From Coriobacteriales bacterium (GTDB lineage: Bacteria > Actinomycetota > Coriobacteriia > Coriobacteriales > UMGS124), in the NCBI GenBank assembly GCA_017515595.1, contig JAFWFL010000073.1:1-61709 (forward strand): a stretch of DNA of 61,709 nt, written 5' to 3'. Below are positions 25,741 to 34,691 of the stretch, in pieces. The position numbers and the translations under genes were made by a program. Below the pieces are notes generated by a model. It made no database searches and was not told where the DNA came from. It worked only from the letters and a program-made list of their open reading frames with translations. Numbering within the stretch: the stretch's first letter is position 1; the number at the start of each line of letters is the position of its first letter.

Positions 25741-27399
25741 ATGGAACTTACCAGAAGGAACTTTGTTGAAGGTGCTGCCGCTCTGACCGGTGCCGCCGCT
25801 TTTGCGAGCCTTGCTCCGGCCGCTTTGGCCGAGGAGGCCGAGTACGACCGCCCGTGGGAGCACGCCCCCGAACCCATTACCGACGCTGTTGACGGCGGTA
25901 CCTATGACATTCTGGTCATTGGTGCCGGTATTGGTGGCGTTGCTGCAGCCGAAGCAGCGAGCACCAACGGCGCCTCCGTCTTGGTTGTTGAGCAGGCCGA
26001 GGGCCTTACCTGCCATGGTGTTGACCTGGGTCATGTGGGCAGCAAGTGGCAAAAGGAAAACGGCTTTGATATTGATCCTGCAGATGCTGCCATGCTTGTG
26101 TATCGCTGGTCACAGTAGACCGCAAACTATAACCTCATCCGCACCTGGGCCGAGCGTTCCGGCAAAGTCTTTGATTACCTGCAAGAGCTTGCCGCCAAGG
26201 ATGACATCAAGATGGTAAAGGCTCTCTCGCCCACTTCAAAGTGGGGCTGGGACAAGCTTGATGACTACTGGCGCCTGCTCCCGTCTGCTGTTTCCTTTGT
26301 CAAAGAGGGCGACGGCATGATCACCACCGAGGGCAAGATGGTCACCTCCCGCATCATCGAGTGCCTCGCCAAGAACGCCACAGCCAACGGTGCCGAGTTT
26401 ATCTTCAATACCAAGGCTGAGCAGCTGGTCAAAGACGACTCCGGCAAGGTCTGCGGTGTCATCGCTACCGCAGAAGACGGCAGCCATGTCCAGTACAACG
26501 CTGTCAAGGGCGTTATCCTCGCTACCGGCGACATCTCAGGCAACAAAGCCATGCTCAAGGACTGGGCTCCCATCACCCTGCGCGCCGACGTATGCGGTTA
26601 CTACCCCGCAGGCGGCAACATGGGCGACGGTATCACCATGGGCTTGTGGGCCGGCGCCGCTCTTTCCAAGTCACCATCTGCCCCGATGGTCCACCTGTCC
26701 AACCAGCAGTCTGTGCTCTCGGCCCGTCTTATGTGCTGGCTTGCTGTTAACCGCGAGGGTCTGCGCTATGGCGCCGAGATGCCCGTCGAGCCGCTTATTA
26801 CCAACGCCCGTATGAACCAGCCCGGCAATGTGGCCTGGTCCATTTATGACGGCAACTTTGCTCAGTTTGTCCAGCAGCAGAACCCCGAGTCCTACGAGTC
26901 CATGCTGTACTCCATCGACAGGGCTACCGGCGAGCAGGTTTACATCCAGTCCAAGATTGATAACGCCGTCAATAACGGTCTGATCATCACTGCCGATACC
27001 CTCGAAGAGCTGGCCGAAGAAGTCGGGATGCCTGTTGACACCTTCCTGGCCACCGTCGAGCGCTACAACAAGTGGTGTGATTCCGGCGTTGACGAGGACT
27101 TTGGTGTACCCGCCAACTGGCTGAGCAAGATTGGCGTCCCGCCGTTCTACGCAGAGCCCGTTCCCACCACCATGCTTGTTTGCATCATGGGTCTCCATGT
27201 GAACAATGATTCCCAGGTTTGCAATGCTGATGACGAGCCCATTCCCGGCCTCTTCGCCGTTGGCAACGTTCAGGGCGACTTCTTTGGCAACAGCTACACC
27301 GTCCATTGCCCGGGCATCAGCCATGGCCGCGCCATTACCTTTGGCAACCTCGTTGGCGCCGCACTGGCTCAAGACACCGTCATCTCCAAGACCGCATAG
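25741..27399 (+). pseudogene. FAD-dependent reductase (array member 3) interrupted by an in-frame amber codon
   Basis: One frame from the ATG at 25741 (AGGAGGAAACA upstream) to 27399 encodes a 552-codon reductase, broken only by TAG at 26116-26118 (codon 126). Before it: Tat motif TRRNFVEG, FAD-binding GAGIGG (61-66), acidic ribose residue present (VVEQAEG). After it, without frame change: TANYNLIRTWAERSGK, VKGVILATGD and C-terminal GLFAVGNVQGDFFGNSY. Related genes have a sense codon there; CAG to TAG is the simplest change. An internal ATG at 26212 cannot give a working enzyme because the FAD site is lost. The rest of the frame is intact, so the lesion is recent or suppressed. Confidence 0.85.
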
Positions 27400-27443
27400 T
27401 CTCCAAGCACAAGCGTTTAAATAATCTCATATAAAGAAACAAA

Positions 27444-27475
27444 CAGGGCAGAGGATTTCAAATCCCTCCGCCCTG
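27444..27475 (+). terminator. Terminator after array member 3
   Basis: CAGGGC and GCCCTG arms, extended by GAGG/CCTC, form a stem around ATTTCAAAT, followed by TTATTAT. It lies 45 bp past the stop of the interrupted reductase. Confidence 0.75.
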
Positions 27476-28110
27476 CTTATTATGCCAGAAAATGTTCCGA
27501 TACACTCAGCCTGAGAATTAATTAATGGCACAGATACCACTTTATGAGAGGATGAGTGGATGAGATTCCCCTTTTCGAGAGGCGCTCTGGCACAAACTCG
27601 AGCGTTTGCACAACCTGTTGGCACAAACTCAAGTGTTTGCACGTCCTGCTGGTGTGATCTTGATGAAAAGGGCAGCGTAATCAGCAAGGGTTTCTCCGCC
27701 GCTTATTAAAAGACCAGGTAATAATACTGCCGATTAGAGAAGTCCTTGCTACTCATTCCTTTAAGGTGTGCAAACGCTTGAATTTGCGCCAGCGAGTTGT
27801 GCAAACGCTTGAATTTGCGCCAGCAGGCCTCTCACAAAGGCAGATCTCATCCACCGATCCTTTCGAAAACCCAGATCTCTCATCCACTAATCTTCTTAGA
27901 ACCGGAGCGGTGCAAGGTTGTTTGTGTGCAGATGATGTTTTGGGCGGGTCACAAATTATATGGGAGACTGTTGCTTGTAGCAGGACCTTTAGATTTCTCC
28001 CGTGTTTTATGGGAGAGGCGCTTCTGTTTTATGGGCTATCTTTTGCCCCACATTCTGCCGGGTGCAGATGGTTTGGTTTCTTGTTACTTTTTTTGGAAAG
28101 GGGCACTATC
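27476..28110. other. 635-bp intergenic region upstream of array member 4
   Basis: No gene supported; frames that extend upstream of 28111 run through repeat DNA. It contains inverted repeat B (27540-27895) and, after it, about 200 bp of leader or promoter sequence for the next reductase. I see no riboswitch motif I recognise. Confidence 0.65.
27540..27895. repeat. Long imperfect inverted repeat B (arms of about 110-125 bp)
   Basis: The left arm at ~27540-27660 and the right arm at ~27768-27895 are inverted copies. Shared pieces are CTCATCCAC, a CTTTTCGA/CCTCTC block and two tandem GTGCAAACGCTTGA-type units with GCCAG tails. In the right arm the 31-bp unit (27768 and 27799) is exactly duplicated over most of its length. 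The ~107-bp interior has no recognised content. It could be a decayed insertion or a large RNA hairpin. Confidence 0.75.
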
Positions 28111-29715
28111 ATGGAGCTTAACAGAAGGGACTTCCTTAAGGGTACATCGGCCGTTGCTGCCGCTACTGTTGCTGCCGGCGCTTTTTCAGGTGCTGCATTT
28201 GCTGACGAGGCTGTTGCCGAGCCCGCCGGTTACGAGGGACTTTTTGCAGAGTCGCGCGTTATCCTTGGCGACATTCCTGAGGATCAGTATATCGCTTCTT
28301 ATGACTATGACCTCGTTGTTATTGGCGCAGGTACCTCGGGCGTAACTGCCGCAACCATCGCTGCCGAGAAGGGCGTTGGCAAGGTTGCCGTACTCCAGAA
28401 CTTTGGTCTCGCCATCAGCCAAGGCAACATGGGCAGCGGCCTTATTCGCGAGGAGAGCGACGAGCTCGCACTTCAGCGCTTTAAGCAGGCTTGGAATGAG
28501 CTTTATCATTACAGCAATGACCAGAACCTCATTGACAACTATCTTCTCTACTCCGGCGACGCCGCAATGTTCATCGCCGAGAAAGCCCAGGAGGGAGGCA
28601 TTCCTGCTCAGAACTTCATGATGGCTGACGACATCATTGATTACGGCGAGGATGGCAAGGTTTGCTCACGCCGCGTCTTCTTTATGGACAAGCCCGTTAC
28701 TTATGCCGAGGGCATGCAGGCTATCGCTACTCTTGGTCCCAAGATGGGTATCGACTACTACTACAATACCCCCGGCTGCAAGGTTCTCCAGGACGAGAGC
28801 GGTGCCGTTATTGGTGCTGTGGGCATGAGCGATGACGGTCTTATTCGCTTCAACGCTCCCAAGGTTATCCTTACCTGCGGTTGCTTTGCAAATAACCAGG
28901 CCATGCTCAAGCGTTACTGCCCTGATGCACTTGGCTTCCTTGCCAAGGTTGGCGACCGTCGCGGCGACGGCCACCTCATGGCAATCGCAGCCGGCGGACA
29001 TCTCTCCAACGGCTCATATGCCAAGATGATCCACGACAACGATGCAGGCCCCATGCAGGACGTTCCGTTCCTCGGTGTGAACGACAACGGCGAGCGCTTC
29101 ATGAACGAGGATGTTGACAGCATTCTCTGGAACGACGTAGTACGTGATCAGCCCAACAAGCGTTTCACGAGCGTATGGGATGCTAACTTCCAGGAGATTG
29201 CCTCCAAGGCTGGCGGCCGTCCGTTCTCGATTGAGCAGCTTCCTGCATACCAGCCCGGTACCCCCGAGTCTGAGGCCAAGGGCGTTTATGGCAACTTTGT
29301 TGCAACCTATACCGCTGACACCCTTGAGGAGCTCGCAGAGCAGGTAGGCATCCCTGCCGAGACCTTTGTCGCAACCGTTGAGCGTTACAACGAGATCGCA
29401 GCTTCCGGTGTAGATACTGACTTTGGCAAGAAGAGCAAGTGGCTCGCTCCCATCGATACCCCGCCGTTCTTTGCAGCACATCGCTGGCCGAGGCTTTCCA
29501 CCATTCTCTCGGGTGTAGACGTTGACAAGTACATGCGCGTTCTCACCGCTGAGGGCGAGGTTATCCCCGGTCTTTACGCCGCCGGTAACTGCGGTGGCCG
29601 TCCCGCATCAGGCGCCGGCGACTGGCTCCAGGTATCTCTCGGTGAGTCCCTCGGCTTCGCATTCACCGGTGGCTACGTAGCCGGTATGCACGCAGCCGGA
29701 GCAATCGGCGAGTAA
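28111..29715 (+). CDS. Tat-exported FAD-dependent reductase (array member 4)
   Basis: A 534-residue flavoprotein with NRRDFLKG (residues 4-11), GAGTSG at 72-77 and C-terminal GLYAAGNCGGRPASGAG. As in members 1 and 2, the FAD-ribose position is Gln (VLQNFG). The substrate loop is STILSG, and the C-terminal segment (DWLQVSLGESLG) differs from all other paralogues here, so it probably has its own substrate. Start ATG follows GGAAAGGGG. It has its own upstream region of 635 bp and its own terminator, so it is probably transcribed separately from members 1-3. Confidence 0.88.
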   Translation: MELNRRDFLKGTSAVAAATVAAGAFSGAAFADEAVAEPAGYEGLFAESRVILGDIPEDQYIASYDYDLVVIGAGTSGVTAATIAAEKGVGKVAVLQNFGLAISQGNMGSGLIREESDELALQRFKQAWNELYHYSNDQNLIDNYLLYSGDAAMFIAEKAQEGGIPAQNFMMADDIIDYGEDGKVCSRRVFFMDKPVTYAEGMQAIATLGPKMGIDYYYNTPGCKVLQDESGAVIGAVGMSDDGLIRFNAPKVILTCGCFANNQAMLKRYCPDALGFLAKVGDRRGDGHLMAIAAGGHLSNGSYAKMIHDNDAGPMQDVPFLGVNDNGERFMNEDVDSILWNDVVRDQPNKRFTSVWDANFQEIASKAGGRPFSIEQLPAYQPGTPESEAKGVYGNFVATYTADTLEELAEQVGIPAETFVATVERYNEIAASGVDTDFGKKSKWLAPIDTPPFFAAHRWPRLSTILSGVDVDKYMRVLTAEGEVIPGLYAAGNCGGRPASGAGDWLQVSLGESLGFAFTGGYVAGMHAAGAIGE

Positions 29716-29772
29716 AAGCACATTTCGCAGAGGGAATAGCCCCCCGGAAAAGGCTATATCCCGATTTTTTTG

Positions 29773-29816
29773 AAAGTCCTTCTCGGCAACCAGTAGTGTT
29801 GCCGAGAAGGACTTTT
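29773..29816 (+). terminator. Terminator built from an inverted pair of TTGCCGAGAAGGAC
   Basis: AAAGTCCTTCTCGGCAAC pairs with GTTGCCGAGAAGGACTTT (18 bp perfect) around a 7-nt loop, then TTT. It contains the inverted GCCGAGAA pair (29780 and 29801). It ends the array member 4 transcript. Confidence 0.93.
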
Positions 29817-29818
29817 TG

Positions 29819-29891
29819 ATGTGCCAGAGAACCGTCCCCCCGACACGCCCAAATTGATAGGGTGTGTCGGGGGGATGGTTCTCTGGCACAC
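29819..29891. repeat. REP-like palindrome, family B
   Basis: The arms of about 31 bp begin TGTGCCAGAGAACCGTCCCC and end in the mirrored GGATGGTTCTCTGGCACA, with a GACACGCCC/GGGTGTGTC inner stem and a 9-nt loop. Degenerate copies occur at 31957-32020 and 13159-13185. No transposase for this family is in the window. Confidence 0.85.
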
Positions 29892-30046
29892 TACATTCCA
29901 AATTGACAGTCATCCTTGATAAATTGAATTAAGTTTTTATGAATGATGCCATTGCGTTTTTGTAAAAGGCGGTCACAGGTGAGAAGATATTTGGGATAGC
30001 CGTCGCTTATGTGTTCAAGTGAAGCATATTCGCGTTCTTCTATTGT
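29891..30046 (-). pseudogene. C-terminal remnant of a DUF4143-type ATPase
   Basis: The reverse strand encodes a ~50-residue tail ending at a TAG (29891-29893), with REYASLEHISDGYPKYLL and NGIIHKNLIQFIKDD. This is the typical C-terminus of the AAA/DUF4143 ATPase family. It is cut upstream by a stop near 30055, with no family sequence beyond. It is a relic of a third such gene near the intact ones at 30.6 and 34.7 kb. Its stop sits at the edge of a REP, so the deletion or insertion endpoints may be REP-linked. Recognition rests on my memory of the family tail. Confidence 0.55.
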
Positions 30047-30405
30047 GCGCTACCTTATGGCATATTGAGCTTGATGAAGCCCATGAACATAAAGGCGGAC
30101 TCATGCTTCATGATATGATAATGGTGCCGGCTCAAAAAAACAAAGCCTATGGATATGATATCGACCTATTCCGTTCATCTCAACAAAAGATGCGTGAGTC
30201 CGGAAGTATTGGAATGCAAATAGCAATACATCCGGGCACAGAATATGAAATGCATGTACCCTATTCTCCTCCTGCCGGAAAACAGATTTTAATAAATGAT
30301 AAATACTATCCTATCTCCTATTGTGAACCAATTAAAGATACCTATTTTGAACTACGTCTCTCCAACTCGCCAATTTGCCACCTGGTAGACATTAATCTGG
30401 CATAG
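30019..30405 (+). CDS. Hypothetical protein, possibly truncated
   Basis: An open frame of 128 codons. The more protein-like part begins at the Met at 30103 or later (VPAQKNKAYGYDIDLFRS onward) and ends with YFELRLSNSPICHLVDINLA. I do not recognise the family. There is no clear ribosome binding site. The N-terminal 25 residues overlap the reverse-strand ATPase remnant, so the gene may itself be the 3' piece of a larger gene left by a rearrangement. A terminator hairpin follows at 30472. Confidence 0.35.
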   Translation: MKHIRVLLLCATLWHIELDEAHEHKGGLMLHDMIMVPAQKNKAYGYDIDLFRSSQQKMRESGSIGMQIAIHPGTEYEMHVPYSPPAGKQILINDKYYPISYCEPIKDTYFELRLSNSPICHLVDINLA

Positions 30406-30471
30406 CTTGTTTTTTGCAAGGTATAACCGCATAGAAAAACCTGGTGTCACGAATTATGTGCACGGGAGCAG

Positions 30472-30507
30472 AACCTGACAAAAGGTGCGTTCTCTTGTCA
30501 GGTTTTT
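30472..30507. terminator. Hairpin AACCTGACAAAAG...CTTGTCAGGTT
   Basis: A stem of about 13 bp with an 8-10 nt loop and a TTTTT tail. An almost identical hairpin occurs at 36377-36415; both lie next to DUF4143-type ATPase genes. Confidence 0.85.
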
Positions 30508-30530
30508 ATAAGTAAAGATCAAATATATTG

Positions 30531-30581
30531 TATAATAGTACATAATATTCTACTATTCTATGTAGTAATACTACATAGAAT
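30531..30581 (+). promoter_or_regulatory. Promoter -10 box and perfect 13-bp inverted-repeat operator
   Basis: TATAAT at 30531-30536 is followed at 30555-30581 by ATTCTATGTAGTA-A-TACTACATAGAAT, a perfect 27-bp palindrome with a 1-bp centre. It lies at about +12 to +38 from the expected transcription start and 17 bp before the ATPase start codon. This position suits repression of the gene at 30598. The regulator is unknown. Confidence 0.65.
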
Positions 30582-30597
30582 ATGATTGTGAGTCTCT

Positions 30598-31950
30598 ATG
30601 ATATCAATGAAACGCAAGCTGGAGCAAACATTTGAACAATGGGCACAAGGAACGGATTCACGGCCCATCCTTATTCAGGGTGCACGCCGGGTAGGCAAGA
30701 CATTTCTTGTTGAAACCTGTGGGAAAAGGCTTTTTGGAGAGTCGTTTGTTAAGCTGGATTTCCAGACAGACCTTGAGCGTGTATCTGCAATATTTGATGG
30801 ACCCACAGATGATACTGAACGCATAATTTCGCGTATTTGTGAGTATAAACGCGTTACCTTAAAACCGGAATCTTCACTTCTTCTCTTTGACGAAGTCCAG
30901 CTCTGCGAAAAAGCACTCAACTCATTACGGTTTTTTGCTGCTTCTCCCTGGCGTATAGCAGCTACCGGGAGTTTATTGGGTGTGACAGTCAAACAAAGAA
31001 AGCTACCCTTCCCGTCTGAAGTACGGCACATAAGGATGTATCCTCTCACATTTGAGGAGTTCCTTTGGGCTTTGGGTGAGGAAGAAATGGCCCAAGATAT
31101 ACGTGTGCATGCTCAAATCGGTGAGCCCTATATCCTTCACGACCGTGCAATGGAATACTATGAACGGTATCTTGTTATTGGAGGCATGCCAAAAGCAGCC
31201 AGAACATATTGTGAAACAGGCTCATTTGAAGCAGTCCGAGAAGTGCTCGAAGAAATCAATATTACTTATACCGCAGATATGACTGATCCGGACAACGGGA
31301 TAAGCGCTGCTGCTGCGAAGCGAATTTGGGAGAGCCTCCCCAAACAGCTGCTCAGGGCGTCTACCAAGAAATTCAAATACTCTGAAGTGATAAGAGGAGG
31401 CCGTCGCACACAGTTTCTCGAGCCCTTGGAATGGCTTGAAGCGGCGGGTGTTATTCTTAGAAACGATCTTACTTGTGACACCTTAGCTCCTCTTGTTGCA
31501 TTTAATGATGACGAAGGGAGCTTTTTTAAGGAGTATATAAGCGATACCGGACTTATGTTTTATAAATTTGGCATCGACGCAGAAGTATTCCTGGATCCAA
31601 AGCTCAAAAGCCTCTTATCTTCTGATTTCCGAGGCGCTCTTGCCGAGAATAGCGTTATGCAAACATTGCGTGCGAACTGTCTTAGCACGTATTACTGGAT
31701 GCCGTCAGAGAAAGTTGGGCAAGGTGAGATAGACTTTGTATATCAAGACCGTTTGGGCAGACTTATACCTGTAGAGGTTAAATCAGGCCGCAATGTAGCT
31801 GCAAAGAGTTTGGCTCGCTTTATGAAAGACGGCCGTTCACCAAAAGCATACCGCTTAAGCGAGAATAATTTCTCGGCCGTAATTCATGACAATGAATCCT
31901 ATACCATGTATAACCTACCTCTCTATGCAGCATTCTGTTTAGAGACGTAA
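30598..31950 (+). CDS. AAA ATPase with DUF4143 C-terminal nuclease-like domain
   Basis: A 450-residue protein of the AAA_14/DUF4143 family. Walker A is GARRVGKT (residues ~29-36), Walker B is LLLFDEVQ (~95), sensor 1 is IAATGSLLG, followed by PLTFEEFL and GGMPKAA. The C-terminal DUF4143 region has GEIDFVYQDRLG and IPVEVKSGRN, the Asp and Glu-x-Lys of a PD-(D/E)xK nuclease-like fold. The biochemical role of this widespread family is poorly known; it is often found in accessory DNA. Starts at 30598 or 30607 are both possible. A strong palindromic operator overlaps the leader. Confidence 0.85.
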   Translation: MISMKRKLEQTFEQWAQGTDSRPILIQGARRVGKTFLVETCGKRLFGESFVKLDFQTDLERVSAIFDGPTDDTERIISRICEYKRVTLKPESSLLLFDEVQLCEKALNSLRFFAASPWRIAATGSLLGVTVKQRKLPFPSEVRHIRMYPLTFEEFLWALGEEEMAQDIRVHAQIGEPYILHDRAMEYYERYLVIGGMPKAARTYCETGSFEAVREVLEEINITYTADMTDPDNGISAAAAKRIWESLPKQLLRASTKKFKYSEVIRGGRRTQFLEPLEWLEAAGVILRNDLTCDTLAPLVAFNDDEGSFFKEYISDTGLMFYKFGIDAEVFLDPKLKSLLSSDFRGALAENSVMQTLRANCLSTYYWMPSEKVGQGEIDFVYQDRLGRLIPVEVKSGRNVAAKSLARFMKDGRSPKAYRLSENNFSAVIHDNESYTMYNLPLYAAFCLET

Positions 31951-31956
31951 ACATAT

Positions 31957-32098
31957 TGTGCCAGAAGGTTCAGAAATGCAAGAATGTGTCAGAGAACGGT
32001 TCTCCCCGACACAAATTAAAGAGCATGGTATATTTTTGTAACGGGAGACGAGCTGTTTATGTTCTGAGAGTTATCACAAAATGGTATCCTGACACACT
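31957..32098. repeat. Degenerate REP family B copy in the ATPase/LuxR intergenic region
   Basis: TGTGCCAGAAGG (31957) and TGTCAGAGAACGGTTCTCC with CCCGACAC (31988-32015) are pieces of the family B palindrome at 29819, and CCTGACACACTA (32088-32099) is another half-end. The pieces look like a rearranged or decayed BIME. The inner AGAACGGTTCT is itself a short palindrome. Confidence 0.6.
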
Positions 32099-32106
32099 AT
32101 GCACAA

Positions 32107-33687
32107 TCAGGGTTGTCTTACGAGGTCAATGAGTTCTTGGCGGGTATGGATGTTGAGTTTGCGGTAGATGTTCTTGAGGTGGGTTTGGACGGTGCCAATT
32201 GAGATGCCGAGTTCCTCGGCAATGCGCTTTTGGCTGTTGCCAGCTGCGAGCAGGGCGGCAACCTCAGATTCTTTTTCGGTCAGGAAATAGGTGGCTGAGA
32301 TACTGTCGAGATTATGCTGAAGGGGGTCTGTCTGCGGTAGAGAACTTTTATCTGAGGCAGACGTGTCCGGAATGCCCGGTACTGACGGAGTTGAATCAGA
32401 AGAACCGGTTTTCTCTGCAAAGGCGGGAGCTGTAAACGCAAAGACCGAGGCTGCCATCATTACCAATGCCATGCCGGCAGCAAGCGCGGGGGCGAGGTTT
32501 GCCGCGTCGATTCCCGCCAAACTCACAAGTGCCGGTACAATCAGGTATCCGAGCAGAGAAGACAGTATGTCGCATCCTAAGAAGCAGCACGAGAATACAA
32601 AGATGGGATTCACATGGGTTTGGTGTACTTCTCCCACAAGGAGCAGCCACAGAAGGACGCTCAAACAGGTGCGCCCCATCATCATAATGGCTGATCCCAA
32701 GCTGTCATGTCCGCTTCCAAAAAGCATCATGAGCAGGATGCCTGCAAACAGAACTACCATGGTAAGCGGCCAGATCATACTGAGTTTGCGCTTATGCGCT
32801 ACGGGAGTCGCCATAAAACCGAGAAAGATTCCCGAGTAAACAATAGAGAGAATGTCCTGTGTCAAGGGAGGGCTGGCGAGTGCGCTGTCAACGCCGCCAT
32901 TAACAACACCGCGAAGCACACTGCTTGCGAGCAGGGAGAGCATAAGAACAATGATGGCGCGGTCAGAGTGCCAGGTAAATGAAGTTGGCGTTTCTACAGA
33001 GGTGGCAGCGGTATTCTCTGCAGCGATCTTGCCCGAGCCGGCAATCTCATTGAGTATCACAAGAATTCCCAATGAAATCACGGGTAAAAATGCTGTTATG
33101 ATTTCAGGAACAGGCCTGGGCAGCCATCCTATCTGCTGGATCAAAAAGCTCAGAATAAACCCGCCAACAGACACTATAGCCGCTCGTGAGAGAGACAGCT
33201 TACAAACATAAGACGCCCAAAGAAGAGTAAGAGAGACAAAGACTGCCGGGAAGAGCAGGGCATCAGCGACAGCGGCAATTGTCGCGACCACACCCTCTAG
33301 CTGTAAGGTGCATGAGATTACTTTAAGCAGGGCTTGGGCAGAAAATATGGCTATAAGCGCATTCCGGTTGTTTAGGGTAATGTCGCGATTATGTTTGCAA
33401 CGGTACACAACAAGTACCACAAGCGCCGTAAGACAAGCCAGGTAAAGGCAGAAAAGAGGTGTCATTCCCGTGAGACTCGCGTCATGGCCTCCCAGCACGT
33501 GGAAGAGGACATTGCGGCGTAAAAGCGGCCAAAAGAGCGCCATACCAATGATCGCAAGAACATCGTTCCGCGCAAGTCCGCGGATCCCAGCAGCGGCAGC
33601 GCCTGTCTTCTCGGCAGGCTGCTCTTCTATAAAACTCTTCTCTGTACCGGCATTTTGAGCCGGTACGCTGACTATGTCCCGAGCCAT
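32107..33687 (-). CDS. Membrane-bound LuxR-family regulator
   Basis: A 526-residue protein with about twelve hydrophobic segments (residues ~38-420), a Ser/Thr/Pro-rich linker (~425-450) and a C-terminal LuxR HTH (FLTEKESEVAALLAAGNSQK, then GTVQTHLKNIYRKLNIHT). I choose the ATG at 33687 because AAGGAG lies 9 bp upstream; the longer frame from 33726 lacks a site. Unlike the other three regulators of this type in the window, it is not next to a reductase. The nearest reductases are the array ending at 29715, separated by the ATPase and REP insertions. It may still be their regulator. Confidence 0.86.
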   Translation of the reverse strand: MARDIVSVPAQNAGTEKSFIEEQPAEKTGAAAAGIRGLARNDVLAIIGMALFWPLLRRNVLFHVLGGHDASLTGMTPLFCLYLACLTALVVLVVYRCKHNRDITLNNRNALIAIFSAQALLKVISCTLQLEGVVATIAAVADALLFPAVFVSLTLLWASYVCKLSLSRAAIVSVGGFILSFLIQQIGWLPRPVPEIITAFLPVISLGILVILNEIAGSGKIAAENTAATSVETPTSFTWHSDRAIIVLMLSLLASSVLRGVVNGGVDSALASPPLTQDILSIVYSGIFLGFMATPVAHKRKLSMIWPLTMVVLFAGILLMMLFGSGHDSLGSAIMMMGRTCLSVLLWLLLVGEVHQTHVNPIFVFSCCFLGCDILSSLLGYLIVPALVSLAGIDAANLAPALAAGMALVMMAASVFAFTAPAFAEKTGSSDSTPSVPGIPDTSASDKSSLPQTDPLQHNLDSISATYFLTEKESEVAALLAAGNSQKRIAEELGISIGTVQTHLKNIYRKLNIHTRQELIDLVRQP

Positions 33688-33778
33688 GAGACAAGTCTCC
33701 TTAGGCATAAAACAGCAATCCCTCATTGCGTATATTATATGCCTAAGTTTTATAAAACAGCGAGAAAAAATAAGGTTA

Positions 33779-34459
33779 TTAGGCTCCGTTGACGTTGCGG
33801 ATGTATTCCTCTTTGGGAATCATTGGCGCTTCGAGCTCAGCAACTGTTTGTGCCGAGAGGGAGAGCGTGGCAGCATATTCTTCGCCGGCTGCCTTAAAGC
33901 GTGCAAGGAGAGGGTCAGCTACAACTGCGGCTGCCGGTATGTTGAGCAGGGGAGTCTCGGGCACACAGAGCATATCGGGGTTACAGAAGCAGATGTTGCA
34001 CATAGTCCTGATACTGTCAAAGTTGCCATCCCAGTTAGGGAAGCCGCAGCCACAGATAACAAGCGTATGGATTTTAGAGAAATCAGCCAACGCCTCATGG
34101 CGGACCGCTCCGTTTGCTTCCTGCACCATGCGCATTTTGATGAGGGGAATAGTGCGGTCGAGCACCGCTTTTAGATGAGAGGGCATACCGTAGCAATAAA
34201 GCGGGAAGCTCCAGATGATAACGTCAGAGCTCTGGTAAAGATCAAGAATCTCGTTTTGGTCATCAGCGATCACGCAGTGTCCGTCCGCGCGCTCCCAGCA
34301 GCCAAAACATCCCCTGCAAGGCGCGATGTTCTTCTCGATAACATGTACCACGTGCACTTCATGCTCCTGGTTTTTGTTCATGCCCCGCAAAAAAGCATCT
34401 GTCAGACGGAACGTATCGCTCTTCTTTTTGGGACTTCCGTTTAATACGAGTATTTTCAT
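33779..34459 (-). CDS. NADPH-dependent FMN reductase / flavodoxin-like oxidoreductase
   Basis: A 226-residue flavodoxin-fold protein. The N-terminal MKILVLNGSPKKKSDT is the FMN phosphate-binding loop. APCRGCFGCWERADGHCVI (residues ~48-66) holds four Cys as in iron-sulfur flavoprotein-like oxidoreductases, and SFPLYCYGMPSHLKAVLDR is the second FMN loop. A role as an electron carrier or quinone/aromatic reductase is possible. The ATG at 34459 follows GAGGAG; nine codons upstream in frame are unlikely to be translated. It stands alone. Confidence 0.82.
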   Translation of the reverse strand: MKILVLNGSPKKKSDTFRLTDAFLRGMNKNQEHEVHVVHVIEKNIAPCRGCFGCWERADGHCVIADDQNEILDLYQSSDVIIWSFPLYCYGMPSHLKAVLDRTIPLIKMRMVQEANGAVRHEALADFSKIHTLVICGCGFPNWDGNFDSIRTMCNICFCNPDMLCVPETPLLNIPAAAVVADPLLARFKAAGEEYAATLSLSAQTVAELEAPMIPKEEYIRNVNGA

Positions 34460-34691
34460 GATCAATCTCCTCATCCATATAAGCACGCTGTTTCTTTACT
34501 GCTCAACAATACTATGAAGGCAAGTAAACCGCAACCTACGCAAGGTAGAGTGCATGAGTTTCTGGCGAATACCTTAAGGGCAGTATGAGCTGGGATCCGG
34601 CATAAATCGCAGGAGTGGTTAGTAACCCCCTTACGGCAAAAAGCGCTGTGTTTTGATGTAATAAGAATCCCAAAGAATTCGATGAACCAAC

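Noticed and set aside
26116-26118. Amber codon as a pyrrolysine site
   Set aside because: No pyl genes or downstream signal in the window, and the aligned position in paralogues is an ordinary polar residue. A nonsense mutation is simpler.
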